The notes under the pieces: generated by a model
The model's input: the letters and a program-made list of their open reading frames with translations, nothing else
The model's database searches: none
Told to the model about the DNA's origin: nothing
Assembly: GCF_052060035.1 (NCBI RefSeq)
Contig: NZ_JBPOEA010000006.1
Location: 62,001 to 126,000, forward strand
Origin: Fodinibius sp052060035
GTDB taxonomy: Bacteria; Bacteroidota; Rhodothermia; Balneolales; Balneolaceae
Length of the DNA: 64,000 nt
Direction of reading: 5' to 3'
Part shown: positions 28,801 through 36,797 of the stretch, one piece after another
How the letters are laid out: each line of letters begins with the position of its first letter
Numbering within the stretch: the first letter of the stretch is position 1
Position numbers and translations under genes: made by a program

Positions 28801-29217
28801 AACCTATATCGAAAACTGGCAGGGGCTGAAAAACTGGAAACCATCAAAGAATGGAAAGAAGAGGTCAAAGATCGTTTTGGTCCCATCCCCGATGCGGCTC
28901 AAAATCTGATTACGGCATCGGTTATCAAGCTATATGCTTCACAGCTATTTATAACAAAAGTACGCATCCGTTCCAACCGTATGTGGCTGGAGTGCCCGAA
29001 ACATGATTCTGATCTGGGCAAAGAATTTTATGGCGACCGGTTTCAACAGGTGCTCAAGAAAATGCAAAAAGAGGCCGAAGGTCGATATCAGGTAATCCAA
29101 AAAGAAGACCGCGTGCGATTTGCCATCCAAGACATTCCAGACCTTGAGGCAGCGGCAACCTTTTTAAAAGAATTGGCACCTTCAACTAATAAAAAGCGGG
29201 AGGTCAGCCTTGCTTGA
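25864..29217 (+). CDS. mfd: Transcription-repair coupling factor Mfd
   Basis: A 1117-residue DNA translocase that removes stalled RNA polymerase and recruits UvrA. The N-terminal UvrB-like region (residues 1-330) is followed by the CarD-like RNA polymerase-interaction domain (G-D-Y-V-V-H-V-D-Y-G-I-G near 430), the RecG-like helicase with Walker A G-D-V-G-F-G-K-T near 580 and D-E-E-Q near 679, and the TRCF C-terminal domain (about 960-1080). All parts are present and the length is typical. The next gene overlaps its 3' end by 8 bases. Confidence 0.98.
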   Translation: MALQSVLKTFSAQFPWSDLHSHIKERETIQLNHFVGSTPSFLVAKLAQKYDKVVVIHGDAESAQFMQGDLEALDVEQANYFPETGHKPYDDQQITDSSVVVQRSEVLEKINTDPKSILVTSAAAIFEKIVAPEVFTEASLTIKNGDSVEIDSLKEELVDQEYEPVKFVNQPGEFAHRGGILDVFPYSGEYPIRLEFFGDEVDSIREFDPDSQRSISFLNVARFVPDASSLNKGQKQGVLSYFDEETVFILLNRSLIESDIEERFHEAEETFNELEPAEDILPPKELYVDLENLQESYQNHARIHLGGFSENSDPSWTYRLDANPQPDFNGSIKLLRENIKTLSKKSFDTYILCDNEGQRDRFEELLGEPSKDLRYHLSVESIHEGFTLNEQGLAVYTDHQIFNRYHRPKTRRKRHTSNISIKELRDLNIGDYVVHVDYGIGKFAGFKKIEVRGVEQESVVLRYKENSLLYVNVTSLHKIQKYSGKEGTQPRISKLGSGRWARKKAQTKEKVKDIARDLIELYAKRKSKEAFDFSADTSWQTEMEARFEFEETPDQRDAIEAVKADMESDTPMDRLVCGDVGFGKTEVAVRAAFKAVMDHKQVAVLVPTTILADQHYKTFSERMKDFPVTVEVLSRFRSRKEQRETLKKLKEGKVDIVVGTHRLTSKDVEFDDLGLLVVDEEQRFGVKTKEKLKEYRATVDVLTLTATPIPRTLQFSLMGARDLSIINTPPPNRQPVETEIHSFDKELIQDAISQEISRGGQVFFIHNRVKTIESISNMVREIMPEVRVRFAHGQMSSKKLENIIEDFYSHKFDVLVSTNIVENGIDISNANTMIINRADMFGLAELHQLRGRVGRSDRKAFCYLITKDIKSLTDDARKRLLALEEFSDLGSGFNIAMRDLDIRGAGDILGAEQSGFINDLGFDLYQKILNDAVKELKEEEFSDVFSDVETEVELPETQVEFDLPALLKNDYVSDNVERLNLYRKLAGAEKLETIKEWKEEVKDRFGPIPDAAQNLITASVIKLYASQLFITKVRIRSNRMWLECPKHDSDLGKEFYGDRFQQVLKKMQKEAEGRYQVIQKEDRVRFAIQDIPDLEAAATFLKELAPSTNKKREVSLA
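29198..29204 (+). promoter_or_regulatory. Shine-Dalgarno for the TTG start of the Sua5/TsaC gene
   Basis: GGGAGGT lies 5 bases before the TTG at 29210, inside the end of mfd. It supports the unusual start codon and coupling to mfd translation. Confidence 0.65.
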
Positions 29218-30142
29218 TCGGTATGTCAATCTTCTTGAATCCGGAGAAGTGGTCGCTTTTCCGACGGAAACAGTCTACGGGCTCGGGGCTGATGCCAAAA
29301 ATCCTGATGCCATACAAAAGGTTTTTGACATTAAAGGTCGGCCAGCGGATAACCCCCTTATTGTACACATTTCTGATCCTAATCAGGTCAAATATTTCGC
29401 TTCCGAAATTTCGGATGATGCGCACAAACTGATGAATGCGTTCTGGCCGGGTCCACTTACGCTCATATTCAAGAAGAAACCACAAGTACTCGATGTCATT
29501 ACTGCCGGCCTTGATACAGTAGCCCTCCGCTGGCCCAAACATCCCCTTTCGCAAGAGCTTCTTGCACTGTCGGGACCATTGGTGGCTCCCAGCGCCAATT
29601 CATCAGGTAAACCCAGCCCTACCAAAGCAGAGCATGTTAAAGAGGATTTTGGAGAAGATTTTCCTGTTGTTGATGCAGGAGAAACGGAGATCGGTCTGGA
29701 ATCTACGGTATTGGATATCTCTTCTGAACCCTATACCATTTACCGTCCCGGTGCGGTGAGTTCCGATGCCATAAAAAAAATCATTGGCAAAGATGTTCGG
29801 CAAGATAAAGATTCTTCAAAAAATGAAACGGCCAAAAGCCCGGGAACCAAATATTCGCACTATGCTCCCGAAGCAAAAGTCCGATGGATAAGCAGCAGCG
29901 GAACCACTTTTGTAGATGACGCCCTGTATCTGCTTCACAGCCGCCCTGTTCCACGAAAAAACAGTCGGGTTATCCATTACGAAGGTGATTTTAATAACAT
30001 GGCCCACGAATTATACGATCGCTTTCGCCATGCCGACCATCAACAGTTGGAGTACGTGTTTGTTGAGCCCTTTTCGAAGGAACAACTCCAAAATCCGATT
30101 GTGCAAGCCCTCCAAAACCGTATTTCCAAGGCAGTAAGTTGA
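29210..30142 (+). CDS. L-threonylcarbamoyladenylate synthase, Sua5 type
   Basis: A 310-residue enzyme that makes threonylcarbamoyl-AMP from threonine, bicarbonate and ATP, the first step of the tRNA t6A modification. The YrdC domain is clear: P-T-E-T-V-Y-G-L-G near residue 18, K-x-R-P-x-D-N-P-L-I-V-H-I near 43, and S-A-N-x-S-G-K-P near 130. After a linker with S-P-G-T-K-Y-S-H-Y-A-P near 210, a C-terminal Sua5 domain follows, so it is the longer Sua5 form and not the short TsaC. The start is TTG with a good Shine-Dalgarno; it overlaps mfd by 8 bases. Confidence 0.93.
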   Translation: MLDRYVNLLESGEVVAFPTETVYGLGADAKNPDAIQKVFDIKGRPADNPLIVHISDPNQVKYFASEISDDAHKLMNAFWPGPLTLIFKKKPQVLDVITAGLDTVALRWPKHPLSQELLALSGPLVAPSANSSGKPSPTKAEHVKEDFGEDFPVVDAGETEIGLESTVLDISSEPYTIYRPGAVSSDAIKKIIGKDVRQDKDSSKNETAKSPGTKYSHYAPEAKVRWISSSGTTFVDDALYLLHSRPVPRKNSRVIHYEGDFNNMAHELYDRFRHADHQQLEYVFVEPFSKEQLQNPIVQALQNRISKAVS

Positions 30143-30153
30143 TCATCAAATAA

Positions 30154-30183
30154 GAAAGCCTGTTCCGAAAAGAACAGGCTTTC
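30154..30183. terminator. Bidirectional stem-loop between convergent genes
   Basis: A perfect 12-bp stem (GAAAGCCTGTTC) with a 6-base loop lies between the Sua5-type gene and the convergent M1 peptidase gene. The T runs are short; the minus-strand side is the more T-rich. Confidence 0.7.
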
Positions 30184-30212
30184 AATCCCATAAAAATATC
30201 CACTGCTAACCC

Positions 30213-32177
30213 TTATGGGTTGTTCTTGGTTGTATCCGGTTTCCAGACATTATTTTCTGGTTTTACATCCGGAAATTCTTTATTGGGATCTATAACCACC
30301 TTGGTAATCGGTGCAGTGGAATTGTACTGTATAATCCATTCATTACCCCGGTGCCAAGTCTGAACGGGAAGCTCTACCAATTCTGTTTTGCCGTTTTCTT
30401 GGGTGACTTCCATTTTCACCGGCATCACCAGCTTACCATTATTTTTGATGCGGATAAATGCTCCTTTGGAAGGATCTTTTTTTGTATATGCCACCTTATC
30501 CACAGCCTGATCCATGGTCCAGGTCTTTTCAAACCACCCACGCCAGAACCAGTCCAGCTCGCGTCCGGTCACATCTTCAAGTGTATTAAAGAAATCTTTG
30601 GGTGTAGGATGCTTATACGACCAGCGATCAACGTACTCCTTGAATGCCTCATCAAACAGCTCTTCGCCAATGATTGATTCCCGAAGAATTTGCAAGCCCA
30701 GAGCCGGCTTGTAATATGAAACATATCCAAAATTACCATCTTGAATTTGATCAGGTGCAGTCATTATCGGCTCACTTTTGTCACCAGATAACCAGCCATT
30801 CAGCGAGCGGGCATTATTGGGATCATGATATTCTCCGTTATTAAAATTAGCCGTGCTCAAGCTGTTGATAAAGGTATTAAAGCCCTCATCCATCCAGGCG
30901 TGTTCGCGTTCGTTCGAACCTACAATCATGGGGAACCACTCGTGACCAAGCTCGTGGTCGGTAACGCCCCACAAGCCAGCTCCCTTCGCTTTCCAGCTAC
31001 AAAAAACTATTCCGGGATATTCCATTCCTCCTACCCTGCCGGCCACATTAATCGCACTGGCATATGGATACTTTGACAGGTAATCCGAATAAAACTCAAT
31101 AGATCCTTTCACATATTCGGTAGAACGTCCCCAGGCAGAGTCCCCGGAAACTTCTTTGGGATATACGGACATCGCCATCGATTGTTCACCATCTGGTAAA
31201 TTAATACGCGCCGCGTCCCATACAAATGCTTTTGATGCTGCCCAAGCTATATCATGGGTATTTTCCATCTTGTATTTCCATGTCAGTCGATCACTTCCCT
31301 GCGGACGAGATTCTTTTTTACCAACCTCACCCTTATTAATGATATATACACGCTTATCACTATTTCGGGCTTCCTCCATCCGCTTTTGCTGCTTTTTGGT
31401 AAGAACATCCTTGGGATTCTGCAATTCTCCGGAAGCCACAACTACATATTCTGCCGGAGCTGTTATAGAATAATTAAAAGTTCCATACTCCATGTAAAAC
31501 TCACCGGCACCCAAGTAGGGCATCACATTCCATCCCTTTACATCATCATAAACAGCCATCCGCGGATACCACTGGGCAACCTCATAGATAACGCCATTTT
31601 TTGTGTCCAGCCGTCCCAGTCGATCGGAACCGTACTCCGGCACTTTAAAAGTATAATCGATGCTGATCTGCAACTTACCTCCCTTCGCTTTAAGAGCTTC
31701 CCTGAGGTTCAGCTTCATATTCGTATCAACAGTATGGGTCTCGGGTTCATACGTATCACCACCATGTATAATTTGGATATTTTCTATTTCGATTCCACCA
31801 TCAAATTCCTGGTTGCCAAAACGCCCACCGCCGGGTGGCGTCAACTTGGAACCCCATGAATCCGCCTCAAACAGATCCTGATCCAATTGTAGCCACAAAA
31901 ACTTAAGATTCTGTGGACTGTTATTGGTATAATGAATGGTGATACTTGTCTCAATTTTATGCTCTCCAGGAAAAAGCCGGGCATCAATGTCATAATCAGC
32001 TGCATTCTGCCAATAGGCTTCACCGGGCTCACCACTGGCACTTCGATAATATGTACTATTACCCGTTTCATAAGGCAGAAATGCTTCCTGCACGGTGTTA
32101 GATGTTTCTACTTGTGCTTGTAATGATGTCGCCATCATCAAAGAGAACAACAGGATAAAAAATGATTTAACTTTCAT
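30213..32177 (-). CDS. Secreted M1 family metallopeptidase
   Basis: A zinc aminopeptidase-like enzyme of about 654 residues. The start is set at the ATG of M-K-V-K-S-F-F because it gives a clean signal peptide (ending L-Q-A-Q); an upstream in-frame ATG overlaps the stop of the M42 gene as ATGA and would add 33 residues. The zinc site H-E-L-G-H is near residue 407, with the third ligand Glu in W-M-D-E-G-F-N 19 residues later. The N-terminal beta domain is complete. It probably trims peptides in the periplasm or outside the cell. Confidence 0.92.
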   Translation of the reverse strand: MKVKSFFILLFSLMMATSLQAQVETSNTVQEAFLPYETGNSTYYRSASGEPGEAYWQNAADYDIDARLFPGEHKIETSITIHYTNNSPQNLKFLWLQLDQDLFEADSWGSKLTPPGGGRFGNQEFDGGIEIENIQIIHGGDTYEPETHTVDTNMKLNLREALKAKGGKLQISIDYTFKVPEYGSDRLGRLDTKNGVIYEVAQWYPRMAVYDDVKGWNVMPYLGAGEFYMEYGTFNYSITAPAEYVVVASGELQNPKDVLTKKQQKRMEEARNSDKRVYIINKGEVGKKESRPQGSDRLTWKYKMENTHDIAWAASKAFVWDAARINLPDGEQSMAMSVYPKEVSGDSAWGRSTEYVKGSIEFYSDYLSKYPYASAINVAGRVGGMEYPGIVFCSWKAKGAGLWGVTDHELGHEWFPMIVGSNEREHAWMDEGFNTFINSLSTANFNNGEYHDPNNARSLNGWLSGDKSEPIMTAPDQIQDGNFGYVSYYKPALGLQILRESIIGEELFDEAFKEYVDRWSYKHPTPKDFFNTLEDVTGRELDWFWRGWFEKTWTMDQAVDKVAYTKKDPSKGAFIRIKNNGKLVMPVKMEVTQENGKTELVELPVQTWHRGNEWIIQYNSTAPITKVVIDPNKEFPDVKPENNVWKPDTTKNNP

Positions 32178-32272
32178 ACTTGAGGGAGTCGTTTTAATTG
32201 TAATTTTATCTATTTGATAAAGGATGAAAATCACCGGTAACAATAATTTCTTCCGGCTAACGAGCCTATCTA

Positions 32273-33355
32273 TCATTTTAGTACATGAAATGCCTGATCG
32301 GGCGCCATATTGAGAACACTTTTCGTCATTACGTTGATCAGCGATTCTATATCTTTAAAAGAAGCCGTCTCCACCGGTGAATGCATATAACGCAGCGGCA
32401 GCGAAATCAGTGCGCTGGGAATACCCGTTTTCTGATAAAAAATACTGTCGGTGTCCGTTCCTGTGCGCACGCTGGTGGCTTCGTGTTGCAGAGTAATGTC
32501 ATTATTAATGGCAACTTCTTCAATAAACTCTACAATCTGGGGGTGATTGGCTCCGCCGTGCTGTATCGACGGTCCGTTACCCAACTTAACCAACCCATGC
32601 TCTTTGTGATCAATGCCCGGGGTGTCGGTCGCATGAGTCACATCTGTTACCAGCGCCGCATCGGGATCAATGCGATAACTCATCATTCGGGCCCCGTAAC
32701 CGCCCACCTCTTCCTGAACCGAGTTCAACGCCACCACATTTACCTTCAGATCGCTACGATGCTCGTTTAGTTTTTTTAAAACCTGGGCAATCACAAATCC
32801 ACCAATACGGTTATCGAGCGCACGCCCCGAAATAATTTCATCAGACAAGTAATCGAATTCATCAGCGTAGGTGATGGGATCACCAACTTGCACTAATTGT
32901 AATGCTTCTTCTTTGCTGGATACCCCAATATCCACATAAATATCCTTCCATTTGGGCTGCTCACCTCCTCCGTTCTTTTTATCCTGCAGGTGAATAGCCG
33001 TATTTCCCGTCACGCCGGAAACAATACCATTACGGGCATGAATATTAACCCGCTTGGCACGGGCTATGGTCGAATCGCTGCCGCCCAGTTTATTAACAAA
33101 AATATAGCCGTCATCGGTAATATGTTGTACAATCATGCCAATTTCATCGCAGTGGGCTTCCAACATAATCGTAGCCACATCATAGCTGGTATTCAACTTG
33201 GCATAGGCCGAACCATAGGCATCCGATTCAACGCTGTCTGCAAAATCATTTACATACTCGGTCCAAACTTGCTGTCCCGCTGACTCAAAACCCGTGGGAC
33301 TGGGGGTTATCAGTAATTCTTCTAAAAATTCTTTTTCTGTCTCGTCAAACATCAT
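32273..33355 (-). CDS. M42 family metallopeptidase (tetrahedral aminopeptidase type)
   Basis: A 360-residue cytoplasmic di-zinc aminopeptidase. Visible metal and catalytic motifs are E-A-H-C-D-E-I-G-M near residue 67, R-A-L-D-N-R-I-G-G near 180, V-Q-E-E-V-G-G-Y-G-A near 215, and a late H in Y-M-H-S-P-V-E. Such enzymes form large hollow assemblies that finish peptide breakdown after the proteasome or Lon. It is followed 95 bases later by the M1 peptidase on the same strand; the two may form a peptide-degrading operon. Confidence 0.92.
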   Translation of the reverse strand: MMFDETEKEFLEELLITPSPTGFESAGQQVWTEYVNDFADSVESDAYGSAYAKLNTSYDVATIMLEAHCDEIGMIVQHITDDGYIFVNKLGGSDSTIARAKRVNIHARNGIVSGVTGNTAIHLQDKKNGGGEQPKWKDIYVDIGVSSKEEALQLVQVGDPITYADEFDYLSDEIISGRALDNRIGGFVIAQVLKKLNEHRSDLKVNVVALNSVQEEVGGYGARMMSYRIDPDAALVTDVTHATDTPGIDHKEHGLVKLGNGPSIQHGGANHPQIVEFIEEVAINNDITLQHEATSVRTGTDTDSIFYQKTGIPSALISLPLRYMHSPVETASFKDIESLINVMTKSVLNMAPDQAFHVLK

Positions 33356-33380
33356 TCTCTAAAAATTTAATTTACATGTT

Positions 33381-33489
33381 ATTCCGAACTCGTTTCAGAA
33401 TCTAAAAATAATTGCAGATTGTAATAGATCCTGAATAAATTCAGGATGACACAATAAGTTTTATTTCGAAGTGAATAGAATCATTCACT
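33381..33489. repeat. REP-like palindrome cluster
   Basis: Three small palindromes lie in this spacer: TTCCGAACTCGTTTCAGAA (near 33382-33400); ATCCTGAA-TAAA-TTCAGGAT (33428-33447), whose reverse-oriented relative the first appears to be; and AGTGAAT-AGAATC-ATTCACT (33470-33489). The cluster looks like a REP-type intergenic element. No other copy was noticed in the window. Confidence 0.45.
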
Positions 33490-33619
33490 CGATTCCGAAT
33501 ATAAGCATTCACAACTCTACCGCTAAACTCATTTTAAATGTCAGTAGGATATTAAACACTAAGATGATTATTTTGGACCTATCTTTTTGCAGCTAAACTC
33601 ATTACAAAAATTACCATTT

Positions 33620-34066
33620 ATGATTCGACCGCAATACGATGAAAATCTCTTTCCTCATTGGACGACCCTTTCTATTCGGTTTCGTGATTTAGACCCGTTA
33701 AACCACGTCAACAATGCCATTTTCAGCACCTATTACGAAGAAGCCCGTATTGAATTCATCCAGGAGGTCAATAGGCTGGCCAGTGAATTGAAAAATGGCT
33801 ATAGCTTTGTGTTGGCTAATCTTGAAATTGAGTTTATAAGTCCTGTTGAGTACCCTGCTGATATTTTAATCGGATCAGGGATAAAATCACTCGGCAATTC
33901 CAGTATCACAAGCTTTCAGGCTATTTATACTGATCAAGGAAAAAAGCTTGCATCAATTGCCAAAGCCCACGGCGTTTGGTTTGATTTGAACAAACAACGT
34001 CCAACAAGAATCCCTGACATCCCAAATACTGAACAGTACATGTTACCTGACTCACTTTTTGAATAA
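33620..34066 (+). CDS. Acyl-CoA thioesterase, YbgC/FadM-like hot-dog fold
   Basis: A protein of 148 residues from the preferred ATG; a TTG 33 bases upstream would add 11 residues with no better signal. The 4-hydroxybenzoyl-CoA thioesterase-type motif R-F-R-D-L-D-P-L-N-H-V-N-N-A (catalytic Asp) is followed by Y-Y-E-E-A-R and the central hot-dog helix. These enzymes hydrolyse acyl-CoA thioesters in lipid or aromatic metabolism; the substrate is not evident. It is followed 51 bases later by an HD-domain gene on the same strand. Confidence 0.88.
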   Translation: MIRPQYDENLFPHWTTLSIRFRDLDPLNHVNNAIFSTYYEEARIEFIQEVNRLASELKNGYSFVLANLEIEFISPVEYPADILIGSGIKSLGNSSITSFQAIYTDQGKKLASIAKAHGVWFDLNKQRPTRIPDIPNTEQYMLPDSLFE

Positions 34067-34117
34067 CCATGCAACTGTTTAGTTTTGTACCCCTTATAGA
34101 TTCCAAATAACTAATCC

Positions 34118-35374
34118 ATGGATAAAAGCACGCAATACAAAATATTCAACGATCCTATTCACGGATTTATCACCGTTCCCAAAGGTCCGGTTCTGGAACT
34201 TGTTGATCATCCCTATGTGCAGCGACTGCGTCGCATTAAGCAGATGGGATTGGGATATTTAGTCTTTCCGGCGGCAGAACATTCCCGATTTTCACACGCC
34301 CTGGGTGCCATGGAATTAGCACAGCGCACGCTCAATAATCTTCGTGAAAAGGATACCACCATCAGTCCTGCCGAATACGAGGCCACACTCATTGCCGTTT
34401 TATTACATGATGTGGGTCACGGCCCCCTTTCGCACACCCTGGAGTTTGACCTAATCAAGGATTTCCATCACGAAAAAATGACGCTGGCCGTCATGCGTCA
34501 TCTCAATAGAGAAATGGATGGCATGTTGGATCTTGCCATTAAAATTTTTACAGATCAGTACCCCAAAAAGCCATTTCTGAACCAACTTATCTCGTCGCAG
34601 CTGGATATTGATCGTTTGGATTATCTAAAGCGCGATAGTGCTTTTACCAATGTGTATGAAGGATCGGTGGGTATTGAACGCATCCTTAAAACTATGCGCG
34701 TACACAAAGGGAATATTGTGATCGAAAAGAAAGGCATCTACGCCATTGAAAACTATATTTTGGCACGGCGGCTGATGTATATGCAAGTTTATTTGCACAA
34801 AACAGTGCTAAGCGCCGACAAGTTGGTTCGGCACATCTTTAACCGGGTACGCACATTGATTGAAGACGGTAAAAATCTTTATCATGCCTCTCCTGCCCTC
34901 CAATTCTTCCTTGAAAAACGTCCCAGTGCCCAGAAAGGAATTAAGGGCGAAGTGTTACAGAAATATCTGCAGCTTGACGATAATGATGTATTCCAGAGTA
35001 TCAAATATTGGCAGTATTCTTCCGACCCTGTTCTGGCAAACCTTTGCAAGCGATTCCAGTCTCGCAAACTGTTTCGTACGACCTTTTTGGATAAGAAGCC
35101 TTCAAAAAAAGTCAGGAAAAAGGTACTTACCAAAACACAAAAAGTCCTGAAAGAACGGGGACTCCCTTATGATGAAGAAGCAGCAAACTACTTTTATTCT
35201 TTTGACGAGAGTTACAGTGAGGCTTACCAATATGAAAAAGAAGGGATCTGGATTTTAGAAGAAAAAGACAACGCCGTTGAATTTTCAAAGGCCGCTGACA
35301 CCAAAAATATCATTGCGCTCACTGAGCCGGTGGTAAAACCATACGTAGTACATCTAAAAGATATTGAGATATGA
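34118..35374 (+). CDS. HD domain phosphohydrolase (dGTPase-like)
   Basis: A 418-residue cytoplasmic protein. The N-terminus D-P-I-H-G-F-I and R-L-R-R-I-K-Q-M-G belong to the family of bacterial HD proteins related to SAMHD1 and YwfO. The metal ligands are H in S-R-F-S-H, H-D in L-L-H-D-V-G-H-G-P-L-S-H near residue 99, and D in Q-L-D-I-D-R-L-D-Y near 164. Family members hydrolyse deoxynucleoside triphosphates or phosphates; the substrate here is unknown. The C-terminal 150 residues are less conserved. Confidence 0.9.
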   Translation: MDKSTQYKIFNDPIHGFITVPKGPVLELVDHPYVQRLRRIKQMGLGYLVFPAAEHSRFSHALGAMELAQRTLNNLREKDTTISPAEYEATLIAVLLHDVGHGPLSHTLEFDLIKDFHHEKMTLAVMRHLNREMDGMLDLAIKIFTDQYPKKPFLNQLISSQLDIDRLDYLKRDSAFTNVYEGSVGIERILKTMRVHKGNIVIEKKGIYAIENYILARRLMYMQVYLHKTVLSADKLVRHIFNRVRTLIEDGKNLYHASPALQFFLEKRPSAQKGIKGEVLQKYLQLDDNDVFQSIKYWQYSSDPVLANLCKRFQSRKLFRTTFLDKKPSKKVRKKVLTKTQKVLKERGLPYDEEAANYFYSFDESYSEAYQYEKEGIWILEEKDNAVEFSKAADTKNIIALTEPVVKPYVVHLKDIEI

Positions 35375-35408
35375 TAATAGTAATCAATGAGCAGTGACAG
35401 CTTGCAGA

Positions 35409-35450
35409 GTTGAAGGTTACAGGTGGCAAGTCTTGACTATAACTTTCAAC
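35409..35450. terminator. Possible terminator between convergent genes
   Basis: An 11-bp stem (GTTGAAGGTTA / TAACTTTCAAC, one G-T wobble) with a long loop precedes a T-rich stretch on the plus strand. It lies between the HD gene and folA. Confidence 0.4.
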
Positions 35451-35463
35451 ATTTAACTTTTTA

Positions 35464-35934
35464 CTACATCCGTTCGTAGACTACAAAAGAAAGCTTATCA
35501 TGGTCCTCTCTTTTGATCTCTTTCCAAGTAGTCCCAATCTCATCGCGGTACTCGGGAAAGTAAGTATCCCCTTCATAATTCTGATGGATTTCAGTAACAA
35601 AAAGTTTATCACACTGATCTAAAAACTGACGGTAAATCTCCCCACCTCCAATAAGAAACACTATTTCTTCCTCTTTAAGATATTCCAAAGCCTTATCAAA
35701 AGATGAAAAAGTAGGCACGTGATCATAATTGCTAGATCGACTGAGGACAATATTTTCACGTCCGGGCAAAGGGTTTCCCCCCAGCTCTTCAAAGACCACC
35801 CGTCCCATAATGATCGGATGTCCCATCGTGGTCCGCTTAAAATATTTGAGGTCCTCGGAGTAATGCCACGGCAGATCACCGCCTTTTCCTATCACCAGAT
35901 TCGGATCATGGGCTACGATGGCAGCCAGTGTCAT
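35464..35934 (-). CDS. folA: Dihydrofolate reductase
   Basis: A 156-residue enzyme that reduces dihydrofolate with NADPH. N-x-V-I-G-K-G-G-D-L-P-W-H-Y-S-E-D-L-K-Y-F is the typical folate site, with Asp/Glu near residue 27; I-I-M-G-R-V-V-F-E-E-L and the NADPH motif I-G-G-G-E-I-Y near 96 are also present. Its start overlaps the thyA stop by 4 bases (ATGA), so both are translated from one message. The product of thyA, dihydrofolate, is its substrate. Confidence 0.97.
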   Translation of the reverse strand: MTLAAIVAHDPNLVIGKGGDLPWHYSEDLKYFKRTTMGHPIIMGRVVFEELGGNPLPGRENIVLSRSSNYDHVPTFSSFDKALEYLKEEEIVFLIGGGEIYRQFLDQCDKLFVTEIHQNYEGDTYFPEYRDEIGTTWKEIKREDHDKLSFVVYERM

Positions 35935-36779
35935 ACCGCTACCTCAAATTTAATAGAATCATGAGGATGGTAATCCTTGAGTTCAAAATCATCAAACTCA
36001 AGATCATCGACAGGCTTATCGGAAATATCGAGCGTTGGCAACGGACGAGGTTCACGAGTCAGCTGCTCTTTTAACCCATCAACATGATTTTCATAGATAT
36101 GTGCATCAACAATAGTGTGAGCAAAAGTGCCATAGTCCAAGCCCACTTCATTAGCAATGGCCATCGTAAGCGCTGAGTAACAAGCCAGATTAAACGGTAT
36201 GCCCAATGCGATATCACCGGAGCGTTGCGTGAGATGACAATTGAGCTTACCGTCAGTAACATTAAAAATGTACATCAAGTGACAAGGGGGCAGCGCCATT
36301 TGATCGAGCAGTCCGGGATGCCATGCACTGACCACAATTCTCCGGCTATTGGGATTTTCTTTCAGCATATTTATCGCCCGCTGTACCTGATCAAATTCCT
36401 TCTTGATCAGTACTGTTTTACAGATGTGAGAGGCATCACCCTCAAAATGAATTTCTTCTTCCTCATGATAAGGAAAACGTCGCCACAGCACAGGGTAAAT
36501 CGGTCCAACATGACCGTCCTCATCGGCCCAGTCATCCCAGATGTGGCAATCATTTTCATCTCGCAGCCAGCGAATATGATCTTCTCCACGGAGATACCAA
36601 AGAAGTTCCAGAATAACCGATCGAAAATACACTTTTTTAGTCGTCAACAGTGGAAATCCTTCGGACAAATCAACTTTATAAAACTCCGAAAAATTAGAAA
36701 TAGTATCCGTCCCTGTGCGATTTTCCTTTTTTACGCCATTCTCCAGAACACTGCGAACAAGATCTAAATATGCTTTCAT
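35931..36779 (-). CDS. thyA: Thymidylate synthase
   Basis: A 282-residue enzyme that methylates dUMP using methylene-tetrahydrofolate. The nucleophile Cys lies in L-P-P-C-H-L-M near residue 167, followed by R-S-G-D-I-A-L-G-I-P-F-N-L-A, the dUMP-binding segment, and later D-A-H-I-Y. Together with folA (4-base overlap) it forms the thymidylate cycle. It begins 18 bases after mgtE, so mgtE-thyA-folA look like one operon. The length is typical. Confidence 0.97.
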   Translation of the reverse strand: MKAYLDLVRSVLENGVKKENRTGTDTISNFSEFYKVDLSEGFPLLTTKKVYFRSVILELLWYLRGEDHIRWLRDENDCHIWDDWADEDGHVGPIYPVLWRRFPYHEEEEIHFEGDASHICKTVLIKKEFDQVQRAINMLKENPNSRRIVVSAWHPGLLDQMALPPCHLMYIFNVTDGKLNCHLTQRSGDIALGIPFNLACYSALTMAIANEVGLDYGTFAHTIVDAHIYENHVDGLKEQLTREPRPLPTLDISDKPVDDLEFDDFELKDYHPHDSIKFEVAV

Positions 36780-36797
36780 ATATCCATCATTTTAAAA

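Noticed and set aside
35395..35450. Direct-repeat-like wording in the spacer before folA, suggesting a CRISPR or tandem repeat
   Set aside because: Only one imperfect pair of short similar segments exists; there is no regular spacing. It is better read as a weak stem-loop.
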